Shown: one piece after another, positions 1 to 12,368 of the stretch
Numbering within the stretch: position 1 is the first letter of the stretch
How the letters are laid out: the number at the start of each line of letters is the position of its first letter
DNA from: Fistularia commersonii
Lineage: Eukaryota; Chordata; Actinopteri; Syngnathiformes; Fistulariidae
Direction of reading: 5' to 3'
Assembly: GCA_037954325.1 (NCBI GenBank)
Contig: JBBMNZ010000021.1
Coordinates: forward strand, 15,754,616 to 15,818,615
DNA: 64,000 bases
Program-made: the position numbers and the translations under genes
The notes under the pieces: generated by a model
Database searches by the model: none
What the model was told of the DNA's origin: nothing
Seen by the model: the letters and a program-made list of their open reading frames with translations, nothing else

Positions 1-104
1 AGGTCAGACTCTCGCTTTCTATGCGTGACAGGCCCGCGGTGTGACACTCAGACATATGGCGGACAATGGCGGGCGAACAATGAACGTGACAGGCACGGCG
101 GCGG

Positions 105-112
105 TATAAAAG
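105..112 (+). promoter_or_regulatory. TATA-box-like element upstream of the serine protease
   Basis: A TATAAAAG motif sits about 570 bp before the protease start codon, in GC-rich DNA. It could be the core promoter of a long 5' UTR that contains a TG repeat (about 169-208) and a T run (about 404-438). The distance to the ATG makes the assignment weak. Confidence 0.3.
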
Positions 113-167
113 ACACCTGAGAGTTCCCGAGCCCAACTGTACGTCCCGGCATGAGAGAAGGCAGCGA

Positions 168-198
<31 letters not shown>

Positions 199-405
199 TG
201 TGTGTGTGCCAGTGCGGACGCCGGACTCGGATTGTGTTTTCACTTGACTGCTAACGCGGTGAGGCCACGTTGTCGCTCTCGCCCGGCCGTGTCGTCGCGA
301 GTTAGCCTTTTTCCGGCCCGCGCGGCGTTAGCGGGGTTAGCCCTCGTTTGTTTTTTTAATCCGGGAATGAAATTAGGCGTTGACAGCTTTCCGGACGGGA
401 CGCTT

Positions 406-438
<33 letters not shown>

Positions 439-683
439 CCCGGCGCGGCTGCAGCGAGGAAAACACTGAATTATGCAGGAGCGGAGCGTCTTAACGCCGG
501 GCCTACAAAGTGCTTGATCCGGGGTTTATTCTAATACAGGACACTCTAATCTGCGTGGGGCACGTTTATTAGAATAAGACGAGCCGGCGCGCCGACTCTT
601 TCGCGTCTCCTGGATTTTCTTATCGTTTTGAAGCTTACAGTTGTCCCGAGCGTGTATTTTTAATTTCTCCTGCAGCGACCAAG

Positions 684-3355
684 ATGACCTGGGCTCCAGC
701 GGGTCGCCCCTCGCCGCCGCCGCCGCCGCTGCTGCTGCTGCTGCTAATTGTGGTGAAGCTAACAGGTGAGGGGCAACGGAGGATTCGGACGGCGTCATCG
801 GAGCCACGCTTGGGTTTTGACCTTGACGCCTCCCGTTCAGGCGCGGAGGAGAACAGGATCATCGGGGGTTCGGAGGTGGATCCCTACTCCGTCAAGTATC
901 AAGCCTCCCTCCTGTTCATGAAGTACCACTTCTGCGGAGGCACCCTCATCCACCCGCAGTGGGTTGTGTCTGCTGCCCACTGCTGGAGACCGTAAGTTAA
1001 TAGCTTCACGCCGGAGCGCCGCTTAATGGGATTCGGGCTCGCGGCCCCGGGGCGTCGGAGGCCGCCGGGGAAAAAAAAACAAATAAAAAAAACCTCACGT
1101 GGCCCGATACGAACGAACGAAAAGAGGGGGGGGGGGGTCTGAACGTCCGTCTCTCCCTCGGCTCCTCCAGGAGCCACCTGATCCAGGTGGTCCTGAGCGA
1201 CCACAGCATCAGCAACAAGGAGGGCTTCGAGCAGTGGTTCAACGTCTCCCTGGTGGTCAGGCATTACCTCTACCACCACTGGACCTTCGACAACGACATC
1301 ATGCTGCTGAAGGTACGGAGCGGCCGCGGGAGTCGGGGTCGGGGTCGGGGTCGGGGTCTGGATTGGGTGGAAACTAATAATCCACCGTTAAACCTTGGCT
1401 GTCGACTTTGTGCTCTCATACCGGGGAGGTGGAAACGTAAGATGAAAATATGTCCAGCCGACCTTCAACCTCCAGATCTGTTTGGAAAAACTCAACATGC
1501 GCGAATCTGAAGCCCCACAGGCGAGGAGGAAAGGGATGACATCTGGAAGAACCTCCGGCCAATTGGACGAACCAGTGAGGAAACGACATTAAGTGATCGG
1601 TCACAGCCAATCGCCTGCTTCCACCTTAACCCACAGCCAATCATCTGGCTCCACTTTAACCTCCGGCCAATCACCCGCCTCGGTCTAACTTCCCGTCCCT
1701 TCATCCTCCATCCATAAACCTCTGTTCCTCCAACATCATCTCAGCATCCTTCTACCCAGATGTCCCTCCTCCGCTCCCGACCCCCTCGGTGTGACTTGTA
1801 TGTCCGGAGCGTCTCCAGCTCCTTCCCGAAAAGTGTATTTCTGCGACCCGTCCTCGTGGGTGAACGCCGGTTGACGCGCCGTCGTTGACGTCGTCTTTGC
1901 TTCATGTGTGTCAGCTGGACCGTCCGGCCACCATCAACGCCCGGGTGGAGCCGGCCGCCCTGCCGGACCCGGATTCGGGCCCTCTGGACAGCTTCGACCG
2001 CTGCACGGTCAGCGGCTGGGGCGTCACCCAGATCAACAGCTTCAGCCTGTCGCCGGTGCTGAGGGCCGTTCCCGTGGACCTCATCCCCAACTGCTGGTAC
2101 TACTACTACTTCAGGATCACCGAGAACATGATCTGCGCCGGGTCCTTCCTGGGCGGGAGGGACTCCTGTCAGGTACCCCGGCTCTCCTCGCTTTCAGAGA
2201 TCCTCCTCCTCTCAGAGCAGAAGGTCCCGGCTCGGGGTCGGGGTCTCCGTGCTCCACCCGGGTCTGCGTGGACTTCCTCCTGCGGTCCAAACACAAGCAG
2301 GAGCTTCAAGTTCACAGAGATGACAGGCTGAACGCTTGTTTATCTAGATGACCTGTGAATGAGAGGGTGAATGGTTGTACGTCTACAGGTTTGTCTCAGA
2401 AAATTACAATATTGTGATAAAGTTCTTTATCTTCTGTAATGCAATTACAAAAACAAAAATGTCATACATTCTGGATTCATTACAACTGAAATATTGCAAG
2501 CCTTTTATTATTTTAATATTGCTGATTATGGCTTATCTTAAGAAAACTCAAAAATCCTACCTCAAAATATTAGAATATCGTGAAAAAGTAATTTTTGTTT
2601 TTTTCAATTGCATTTCAGAAGATAAAGAACTTTATGACAATATTCCAATTTTCAGAGACAGTCCTGTATATAACATAAATGAAAGAACGCTTATTTGTCT
2701 CTATAATCTGTGAATGAGAGGGTGAACGTTTGTCTAAATAACATATGAATGGTTGTATGTTTCTATAAGACATTTAAATGAGAGAATGAATGATTGTTTA
2801 TCTCTATAACAAATGAATGGGAGGATGAATGTTTGTTTATCTCTATAACGTGAATGAGAGGATGAACGCTTGTATGTTTTTATAACCTGTGAATCGTTAT
2901 GTGTCTAAATCATGTGTTGTAAACGGTTGTGCGTTTATTACATAACTTCGGCACCGGTTCGGATTTGAAATGAGTGACCAGCAAAATGAAGATAGTTGTG
3001 GATTTAACCACTATTTAAAGTTTCGCTCTCTAAAACTCCTTGAGCGTTCTTCTAATGAGTCTCCACCTGTGATTAATGAACCAATTTAAAAGTGAAAAAA
3101 CGGCGGTCGCTCCGATGACACGCGTTCACGATGAAACACCCGGGAGTTGTTGAGGACGTTTGTCGGGGTGCTGTGTTGAACCCCGTCTGTCCCTCCGTCC
3201 TCCAGGGCGACTCGGGGGGACCCCTCGTATGCAACGGCAAGTTCGAGGGCATCGTGTCCTGGGGCATCGGCTGCGCCTACGCCTACTACCCCGGCGTGTA
3301 CACCAAGGTTAGGAACTATCTGGGATGGATCAACTGGGTCATCCAGAACAGCTAG
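684..3355 (+). CDS. Trypsin-like secreted serine protease (S1 family), 5 exons
   Basis: Exons 684-765, 841-991, 1171-1312, 1915-2172 and 3206-3355 join in frame to 260 aa; all introns are GT-AG. Residues 1-27 are a signal peptide with a proline run then a leucine run. A short propeptide ends at Arg33, followed by the mature N-terminus IIGG. The catalytic triad is visible: His74 in SAAHC, Asp120 in DNDIMLLK and Ser214 in GDSGGP. Asp208, six residues before the serine, predicts cleavage after Arg/Lys. Eight mature-domain cysteines fit four S1 disulfides, fewer than the six of pancreatic trypsin. The loop equivalent to trypsin's calcium loop reads SDHSISNKEG and is not obviously calcium-binding. 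An unusual CWYYYYF stretch lies in exon 4. An ATTAAA signal follows near 3407. Orthology within the large S1 family is not resolvable by eye; a kallikrein, tryptase or trypsin-like paralogue are all possible. Confidence 0.9.
2310..2930. repeat. Degenerate minisatellite (about 40-bp unit) in protease intron 4
   Basis: Imperfect units containing TGAATGAGAGGRTGAACG followed by TTGTTTATCTCTATAAC recur across the interval, for example near 2355, 2710, 2770, 2815 and 2855. The array is interrupted by a palindromic transposon at 2386-2666. A single related unit occurs at 63605-63635, suggesting the array grew from a common dispersed fish repeat. Confidence 0.6.
2386..2666. mobile_element. Tc1/mariner-type palindromic MITE
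   Basis: The element starts CAGG and ends CCTG, with a TA dinucleotide on each side (2384-2385 and 2667-2668), the Tc1/mariner target duplication. About 60 bp at each end are inverted repeats: 2386-2446 matches the reverse complement of 2606-2666 with few mismatches. It is 281 bp and non-coding, so it would have been mobilised by a transposase supplied elsewhere. It is inserted in the minisatellite of protease intron 4. Confidence 0.85.
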
Positions 3356-3872
3356 TGAGACTTTCCCCGAACCCCCCACGAATTCCATCTGTTTTGTATA
3401 TATTTCATTAAAAAAGAAAAATGATTGACTACAACTCGGCTACCCCTTTGTTTTTATTCGGAGCCGGGCTCTCGGGTGGTCTGAAGGTCCGGTGAAAGTG
3501 CAGCGACAGAATGGGATTGTTCAGTAACTTTATAACCGAGCGCCATCCCCTCCTCCCCCCAAAAGGGGTCAAACTCCACCTGCGCTGCTTTTCGGCGACA
3601 TCCATACACCGCTGTTGATTTTGGTTTTCACCGCTTCCTGACTTTTGCACCGAGAAGCTCCGTTGTATCGCACGCAGGAATAAGCCTTTCAGATTTAGCC
3701 GGGAGGGCAAGTCACGGTGAAATGCAAATTTGAGGTTAATACCCCGGCAGAGGCAGTGGGTGAGGGCAACACCACCAACGCCTCCCCTCGACCCATGACA
3801 GCGCAGGGAGCCGACATCCCGGTGAGTGATTGGCTGCGGCTGCACCCTCTCCCCCTTCCCACCGGCCTGCTC

Positions 3873-3881
3873 GCATTAAAA
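3873..3881 (+). promoter_or_regulatory. TATA-like element of cda
   Basis: CATTAAAAG lies about 70 bp before the cda start codon, in a GC-rich stretch. Spacing is compatible with a core promoter and a short 5' UTR. This is inferred from position only. Confidence 0.35.
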
Positions 3882-3943
3882 GCCCGGCTACAAAAGAGCC
3901 ATTCACTGGATGTGGAAAAAAAAAAAGGAGCCCAAGATCAAGT

Positions 3944-5477
3944 ATGGACAAAGCCAATTTCGCCGGAGAAGTGATGCACATGGAGGACTTGCCCGGGGAA
4001 GTGGTGCAGGATCTGATCCGCCAGTCCCACGAGGTGAAGAAGCAAGCCCACTGCCCCTACAGCAGCTTCAGGGTGGGGGCCGCTCTGCTGACCGCCGAGA
4101 ACCACGTATTTAAAGGTAACGGCGGTGGGACTCGGGGGTTCTGGGACGGAGAAGGTCCTGTTAGCATTAGTGTTTTCAATTAGCCGTCGAATAACCTCTC
4201 GCTCTCTGCGGCGGCCGCTGTTTTCGACCGGGGGCTCGAAAAATGGTGCGAATCGTAAAGAAAACAGCTGTAAAAGTTAACCGTGTTACTCATTAACCGC
4301 TGTGATAAATGACCGGTCAAAAACCGCCGCCGGGAGGAATCGGAAAACCCGAACGTGATGCGACTCAGGGGATACCGCTCGCTCCTGCGCCGCCGGCCAA
4401 TCGGTCATCGACAGTCGACCCCTCAAGTCAGAACCGAATCAAAAGTTAGCTTCCGTTTCGTCCCTGTTGCTGAACCCTGTTGCCCGCAAACGGCACGTTT
4501 TCAGAGAGGCGCGATCCCCCGACGCCAAGTCGCTGCAGGGGTTTTGGGGGGGCGGGGGATCTGGCAGAGGCCGCTGTCCTGCCAGTGTTGTTGGGACAAA
4601 GCTTAGAGAGTCACGTGTCGCTCGGGCAAAATGCCTCGGGGGGGGGGGCTAGCCGACAAACAGCTGCGAGTGCAAAGACCCTCAGAGGGGTGTTTGACCA
4701 CCAGGGAGGTAAACAAACAGCACGGCGTTGCTGGTTCTTTCTCCACCTCCCCCCCCCTGATACCGCCTGTTATTTAGCGTTTTGGTGTCACTTCCCCACG
4801 GCAGAACGCACCGTGTCTGTGCACGCTTTCCCCGCAGGCTGCAACGTGGAGAACGCATGCTACAACCTGGGCGTCTGCGCCGAGAGGAACGCTATTTCCA
4901 AGGCCATATCGGAGGGCTACTCTGACTTCAAGGCCATCGCCATCGCCAGGTAAGACCGCAGACCGACGGCGGGGGAGTTCGGGTGAGAGCGCCTCGTCGT
5001 CGGCTCTAGTTTGATCCTCTTTACGACGACGCCCGCGTGTCACAAAATCGGCGTCACCTCTAGCCAAACGCAGGTCACGGCGGGCTCAAACGTCCTCAAG
5101 GTGGAGGACAAACAAAGAGGGGAGATGTTAGAATAAAAGTCACGTTATCCAAGAAGGTGTGCCTGTAAAACACGTCTCCTGGCTGTGCTCTGCAGCGACC
5201 TGACCGAGGAGTACATCTCCCCGTGTGGCGGCTGCAGGCAGTTCATGAGAGAGGTACCGTTTCTGGCTTCCTTTCGCTAATCCTACGCGGATACGCTTTT
5301 TAAACGCCGCCGTGACGACCCCTCCTTCCTCCCCGTCAGTTCGGCTCCAACTGGAACGTTTACCTGACGAAGCCGGACGGCTCGTACCTGAAGAAGACCG
5401 TGAGCGAGCTGCTGCCGATGTCGTTCGGCCCGGACGACCTGTCCAAGAGGAAAGTGTTCGACATCCCCGAGTACTGA
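3944..5477 (+). CDS. cda: Cytidine deaminase
   Basis: Exons 3944-4115, 4838-4949, 5196-5253 and 5340-5477 give 159 aa, slightly longer than the 146-aa human enzyme. It hydrolytically deaminates cytidine and deoxycytidine to uridine and deoxyuridine in pyrimidine salvage, as a cytosolic homotetramer. The zinc site is intact: Cys71 and the proton-shuttling Glu73 in VCAERN, and Cys105/Cys108 in PCGGC. The substrate-binding FRVGAALL and NVEN motifs are also present. The chosen ATG follows a TATA-like element and gives a family-like N-terminus; the upstream in-frame stretch has no ATG start. An AATAAA signal at 5594-5599 ends the gene just short of the convergent dnajc16 3' end. Confidence 0.96.
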
Positions 5478-5593
5478 GTCGCTATTCCTGCGGAGACGCC
5501 GAGCACACAAATGCAGAACCTCTGACAAGATGCCTGCGCGTCACGTCTTCATTTTTACCTGGACTTCTATTTATAGCGTGATGTTTGCTCCCT

Positions 5594-5599
5594 AATAAA
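5594..5599 (+). terminator. Polyadenylation signal of cda
   Basis: AATAAA 117 nt after the cda stop codon. The next gene ends on the other strand at about 5725, leaving roughly 100 bp between the two transcript ends. Confidence 0.7.
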
Positions 5600-5738
5600 A
5601 CCTGCTGTGGTGTGTGTGATGTGACTGAGGAGAACATCATGCTCATTTCTGAGCCGCCGGGTGACAAAAGTGATTTAACCCCCGGCGCCCGACGACTCCG
5701 CCGTGAGCTAAGGAGCGTCTTATTTTTGATAAAAGGTA

Positions 5739-5744
5739 TTTATT
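5739..5744 (-). terminator. Polyadenylation signal of dnajc16
   Basis: TTTATT on the + strand reads AATAAA on the minus strand, about 1 kb beyond the dnajc16 stop at 6739. The 5745-6738 stretch is therefore best read as the dnajc16 3' UTR; it contains a short CA repeat near 5840-5860 and no other gene. Confidence 0.55.
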
Positions 5745-6738
5745 GAGTTCAAAGAGGCATGGTGTTGAATTGCAAAAATATCAAAGCAAATGTATCTACA
5801 TGGTTTAATAAATAAAAGTCTTTGAATGGACCGTTACACAAACACACACACACACACACACGAGACAGGTCTCAGTGCACCGCAAACATTATTGGAAAGA
5901 CAATTTGAGGACGGGACGGGAGGCGGGGGTGTAAGATGCCAGTGGATGTACGCGCGGTTGCAGATTCACTCATTTCATGCATCGATATTTACAGCGCTTT
6001 AAAGGTCAAGGCCCAAAAACAAAAACCAGGCCAAAGGTCGGGCTCTCCGTGCCTCTCCGTGCAGAGGCTCCATGCATCTCGGGACTTTCTCAGCGTTGGC
6101 CCGAGAACGTGTCGGTCACGCGTCTTTAAACGTGCGAACGGATGCATCTTAAAGGCGGTGACGACGCGCCGCTTCGAGCCGTCAGCTGGAAAACCAGGTC
6201 CGACGGCTCCCTTGCACAGCGCCGGGGAGCTCAAATGCATCTTCGGGGTCCCGGGTTCACACCCGGAGCTGGCGCGCGTATTAAATACGAAGGGACGGGA
6301 GGCCCGTCGACTCGGCCGGGATCGATTTGCAAATTGGCGTTTTAGTTGGCGTGCGTCTGACGGCGTTCAGCCAGCGGGGGGCAGCAATGCACTTCCTCCG
6401 TTGCAGACGGAGCTTCTCCACTGTACGGCAAGCCAGCTAAAACACCAACATGCCTGCCGCAACTGAAAGAACTGACCGATGTTAGAGTAGAAGGTTCTTC
6501 ATTCGGAGAACGTCGCTTAGATCGCCGCCTCCTGACGAATCTCTTCGTATTTAAATTGCATTCAACGTTTGTCTCACGGCGATCGAGTAATCAAAACGCA
6601 CTTTACTGCCGGGATGTAACTCGGGACCTTGAGAAATGGTTTAAAAGTGTGTTTCTGCTCGGGGGTTATCTACAGTAACAACTTAATTGGAAGGCGTGTC
6701 CACAAAGGATGGCGGCGGCGGCGGCGCTTCCTTTGACC

Positions 6739-7801
6739 TCAGCTCTCTGCAGAGGAGCGGTTTGCCGCAGCCTGCAGGGACGGCCAGGACGGGACCTGGA
6801 ATCTGGGAAGCGTGCCCTCCAACAACCTCTCCATCCACAGTCCCAGCCTGTCCAGCTTGTGATGGACTTCTATGCTGGTGGCCCGGCCCGAGCCTCGTTT
6901 GGAAGCCGGCCCTTCCTCCCGGGAGTGGGACCGGGACCGAGACCGGGAGCTGGACCTGGACCTGGAGCGGGACTTTCTCCGGTGGGCGGCGGCGGCGAAC
7001 GCGGCCTCCGATAAAGACGAGGCGTCGTCCCCGGTGAAGACGGGCCTGAAGAGGCAAAAGTATTTCTTGTAGCCGTTCATGGCCAAGACGTGGCCGGTGA
7101 AGTCCGAGGACTCCTCGTCCTCGTCGGGGTGGCCCTCGCCGCGCGCCGCCGAGGACGCCGAGAGGAGGAGCGTCGGCATCCAGTGGCGATGCTTGTCGGC
7201 GTTGAGGAAGGAGAAGTGAATGGTCTGCGTCCTGTGGCGGCGGCGGCGAGGGGGGTTCGGGGTCACGGGGAAGAACAAGAGAAGATAAATAGCTCGTCAG
7301 CGTCCGAACGAAAAGCCCAAAAACATCCTTTCGGCTCTTTTTAAAAGGCCGGCCCTTCCTTGAAATCCATTCTGAGGAAATCACTGACGCCCACAAACGC
7401 ATCGCTCATCGCTTCTATCCTCCTATTCTGCGTCATTATTTACCTTGGCGGAGAGGACGCGCAAGACTCCGCTGACCTCGTCCTCGGGCCGCTGAATCAC
7501 ACTCAACCCTCACTTTGCGCGGAAAATTCGCTTCCCCGGACGCCCGCGTATCCCCGCGCTGCCGGGGGGGGGGGGGGAGGAGGGCGCTGCTAAATGCCAC
7601 GGCGCGCGGCAGATTTCTAAATAACAGTATTTTTTAAAAGTCGGGTGATTGACATTCTGCACAATTCACTTGCGACGAGGCGAGCGTGCAGGTCCGGCCG
7701 GACCACCGCTGGACTGACAACTGGGCGTAAACATGTGAGTCGGGCTTCTTTCCCCAACTTTACTGCTCTAAAAACCCTGTCATTTGCCTGTCATTTGCAT
7801 G

Positions 7802-7853
<52 letters not shown>

Positions 7854-10800
7854 ACGTTTCTCTTGAGAGCAGAGCAGCGAGTGAGGTCTCCATGTTGTCG
7901 GGGGAAGCTTTTGTCCTTTATAACCGATATCTTTGCACGAGGGATGCTGCCTCCTCCGTTGCAGGTCAAGTATGTTGTTAATAATCTTCTTCTTCTTTCG
8001 GCTTTTCCCTTCAGGTGTCGCCACAGCGAGTCCACTTTCTCCATCTAACCCTATTCTCTGGATCCTCCTCTCTCACACCAACTACCTCCATATCTTCTCT
8101 CACGACGTCCATAAATCTTCTCTTTGGTCTTCCTCCAGACCTCCTGCCTGGCAGCTCCAATTCCAGCATCCGTCTACCAATATATTCTCCATCCCTCCTC
8201 TGTCCATGACCCAACCATCTCCGTCTGGCTTCTCTGACCTTCTCTCCAAAACATCTAACATGTGCCGTTCCTCTGATAGACTCATTCCTGATCCTCTCCA
8301 TCCTGGTCACTCCCAAAGAGAACCTCAACATCTTCATCTCTGCAACCTCTAGTTCTGCCTGCTGTCTTCTGGTCATTGGAACAGTTTCTAGTCCAAACAT
8401 CATCGCTGGTCTCACCACTGTCTTGTACACCTTTCCTTTCATTCTGGCTGAAAGTCTTCTATCTCTTGGTACCCCTGACACTTTTATGTTGTAATAATCT
8501 ACCGGTGTGAAACCAAGACTTACCCAGAGAAAGAAAACACCTCCTTGGCAAACTTCCTGAGCAGGGCGGTCTTGGAGGCGTTGGTGAGAACCAGGACCAC
8601 GTTGATGTGCCCGGGCCGCAACTTGACCAGGTTGCTGGTGTACGTGAGGTCCGTCAGTTCCGTCACCTCCACAAAGTCCTTCTTGGGAGGGCGGCTACAG
8701 GAACCAAGGAGAGGGACGGAGCAGATTGAAGCGAGGAGGAATACGCCACGCGTGAACATCTCCGCGCTGGCTTCATGTCCCCGCTGTACCTGGATGTAGT
8801 CGCCCGACTGGACGCGTCATCTGCGGCCTGCGGCTGCTCCTTCTGCGGAGGCTTCCGGGGTTTGTTCTCGCCGGGCTCGCTGAAAACAGAAGACAGGTCC
8901 GGTATCTCCGCTGGGCCTCACTTGACCAACGCTCTCAGAGACTTAGCGGGTGAATTCTGAAAGGGGGTTTCGGGGCTCCGTCTCACCTGAAGGCCTGGAT
9001 GATGACGGTGCCGAAAAGAATGAAGAGCGCGGAGAAGATCAGCGACAGGATGGGCATCATCTCTCGCCTGGAGGGGGAGGACATGAACGTCAGCGAGATC
9101 ACAAAACACGGGTCGCTGTTTGACCAGCGGTCTGTTTGTTTGTTTGTTTAGAAGTTTATTAGGACGGTGTACAAATACATTAAGCACAGAGGCAAAGATG
9201 TTTGTACCAGATTATAGCTCATAGATAATCTCCATCTGTAGTCCTGGACAATACAAATATAAAACTGTATAAAATAGACAATATATATACAATATATAAA
9301 CAGGCAATAAAAAAATTATTTTGCAAGTTGAAAGTGCTATTGTTGTGATATTGTTACTTTGGTCATCAAAATACCCGTCTGGCATTGTTAGCATTAGCAT
9401 GTTTGGAGCTCCAGAATCCAATTTTTAACGTCCCGTGTAAAGGTGTGAAAATCAGTCATGATCTTCAGATCGTCTGGAAGCCCATTCCGTTCTTTGATGG
9501 CTTTACAGGAAAAGGCAGATTGAGAAAAGGCAGACTTTCTTTTAGGAACATCGCAGTCTCCTCTAGACACCGACCTCAGCACTGGACTTATGAGTTTGAA
9601 GCGAGGCTCGATGGAGGTCTTAAGAGGAGGTGGGGCGGCGTTATGGAAGATTTTGTGGACCAGACGGATATCAGAGTACCTGATCAAGTTGTCAAAACTT
9701 AATAATTTATATTTTTCCAAGATATGGCAACGATGGTAGTGCCTTGGCTTTTTATCAAGAATTTTTAGGGCTTGATGATGTAAAGATCTCAGAGATTTTA
9801 GGGTTGTCAGGTTAGCCTGAGACCAGGATGATATGCAGTATAAAATGTGGGATATGACGGTGGCATCAAGGTAGGACTTTGCAGCTTCTAGTGATAGCGC
9901 GTTCCTGATATGTCGAAAGTTCGAAATGTTAAACTTCAAGGCATTACAGATCTTTTTAATATGATTTTTAAAACTAAGTGAGGGTCCATGGAGTTGCACG
10001 GAGCTGCGACGAGCTCCGCGCAACGCCTGCTAGCGGCGGAGTTTCCTCACTTTACCTTCTGTGAGAACGCGCCGCTTCTGGCCGCCGCCGCCGAGCGTCG
10101 TCTTACCAGTTTGAATAGAGGAGGTCGTCGTATATCTGGAGGAGGTAGTCGTAGGCGGCGTTGAGCCACTGGATGAGGAAAATCTGGCAGGAAGATGGAA
10201 AAGACGGTTACCGCTTGGTTGGCGCAGCTGTGACGGGGCGAGTACGAATCTACGGAGATCTCCGGGGAGGCCGGGAGAGAGCGCGTCCTTACGGGGGCAA
10301 ACTCGTTGTTGAGCTCCGGCAGGGTGGCGTCCGAGCTCAGGTACGTGGGGTCTTTCTGTAGAAGCTCCAGCTGTTCGTGGAGGCGGTACTTGTCTTCCTC
10401 GCTGCCGTTCCAGCCGCCGCTCACCGAGCGGTACAGCACCTTCCCCGCCTGGCTCCGCCTCTCCAGAATCACCACCTGTCAGACAAGGCCAAGAGCACTG
10501 GTATGACTTTCCATTTTGTTGGTCGATGAGAAGAAAGGTCTATCGGCGATAGTAAAGCTGGCTTAGCGCAATTGAAACGTCGGTGCGGCGGAGTGTGTTG
10601 GCGTAATCTTTCCCCTAATCCAAAAAACACAGGTCCAAATCAAACTCTGAGTGTGTGTCCAGGAGAGTTCCACAGAAATCCCATGCGAGTAAAGCACCGA
10701 CATGTCGGCTTTCTGAGAAACCGTGCAGGAAAGTTACATAAAAGCGAACGCTGACGCAAAAACCCCGGATGGGAAGGCTCTGTATTTTCCTCACCTGTTC

Positions 10801-12322
10801 GTTTGTAAACACAGAGACCAAAGAGCGACGGTTTCAAACGCATTATAATTCAGTTCAATATGGATTTTCCTCTGTATTTCCAAAGAGGAATCCAAGTCCG
10901 GGTATTTGATGAACTGCGATGGCGTTTGGCTCGCTTTTTAAAAGGGACGAGCACAGAGCGCCGGATTCAGAGGCGGAGGCCCATAGAATTAGATTTGAAG
11001 AAATCGCCTTGTTCGCATTCGACAATCTTTCTTTGTCTGGTCGCCTCGAACGTCTGTAAATAAGCTAAAAGCCGATTCCCTGCGGTGCTTCTGAATCTGA
11101 CAGGACTGAGTGGATCCTGGCAGGAACACCTGAAACCCTCAGCCGGGGGTTCGCTGACCCCTTGACCCGGGAGCAGAAGGGGTTCTGTGACCCAGCCAGA
11201 AACTCATTGCGCTCCTATTTCAAATTCAAATGCTATTAATTTGTCTAATAGTCGTTTAAAATCTAATTTTTTTCTTTATGAATAACAAATAACATATCCA
11301 AAAACAGCAAAACAAAATAAATGTAAAAAAAAAATGAAAAGGGGTTTACCTTGACGATGGAAAAAAAGACGCCGGCGGGGGTTGCAGACCAGGTTTGGGG
11401 AGTTTTTCATTGGTTCTCTATCCTTAACTTACTTACTGGCTCCAGCCTTAATGCTACAATGCTATGCTACAATGCTATGCTATGTTCAGTCGTAGACTGA
11501 TACCACCAAGGAGCTCCACTGAACGCCACAGGAGGTCTTTCCTACCTGAGGCTATCAGACTTTTTAATTCCTCTTCCTTCAGCCGAAGGGAATCTTCAAA
11601 CCTTTGTACTTTAGAGCTTAAAACACTTGATAGCCTTAACCTTGACAATTTATATTTTATTGTACTTCTTATTCTCCCTCCTTCCTACTATTATCTATTA
11701 TTGTTATGTTTTTGCTTGAAACTCTGGCACAACAATTTCCTTTGGGATAAATAAATTTGTTCTTATCTTATCTTATCTTATCTTAAATGTAATGTACACG
11801 GTTTGCTACATTTAATGTCTAAACCCCATTTATGGACAGAGTGAAGCCGCTTTTTCTAAAACCATCAAAACGTCCCTGATCGGCTTTCAATGACTCTTCC
11901 GACACCTCGTCCGTCCAGGTTCCCGTCGTCCCGCATCAAACTGCCGTAAACATCTCCTGCCTTCTCACGGACAATGTTCTCGGCCACCGTATCTCACCCA
12001 CAACACGGACCAGTCCACCACACACACGCCTCGCTGGTGTTTTCCATGATTCTCTCCAGGCTAGCAAAGGGCGGGTAGCGCGTCCCACCATCTTTAAACG
12101 CCACTTCGCAGACAGCAGCGTCCGTGTGTGTGTGTGTGTGTCAAACACTCATCCCGCTGCTCCTAACTCTGATCACAAAGCAGAACGTCCACTGAGCCGC
12201 GGCTCGGGTCGCTGAAAGCTGCTAAGTCCAAGCGCTCGAAAATCGAGGTTTCACTGTCCATGGATGAAGGAGATCCATGTTGATTTCAGCACAAATGCTA
12301 TTTCAGAATGACTCGGAGCCCA

Positions 12323-12368
<46 letters not shown>

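Noticed and set aside
151..534. Open frame across the TG and T repeats before the protease
   Set aside because: Driven by Cys/Val and Phe codons of simple repeats; no domain, no family similarity.
6240..6262. Possible tRNA B-box (GGGTTCACACCC)
   Set aside because: No A-box or cloverleaf could be laid around it; it is within the dnajc16 3' UTR.
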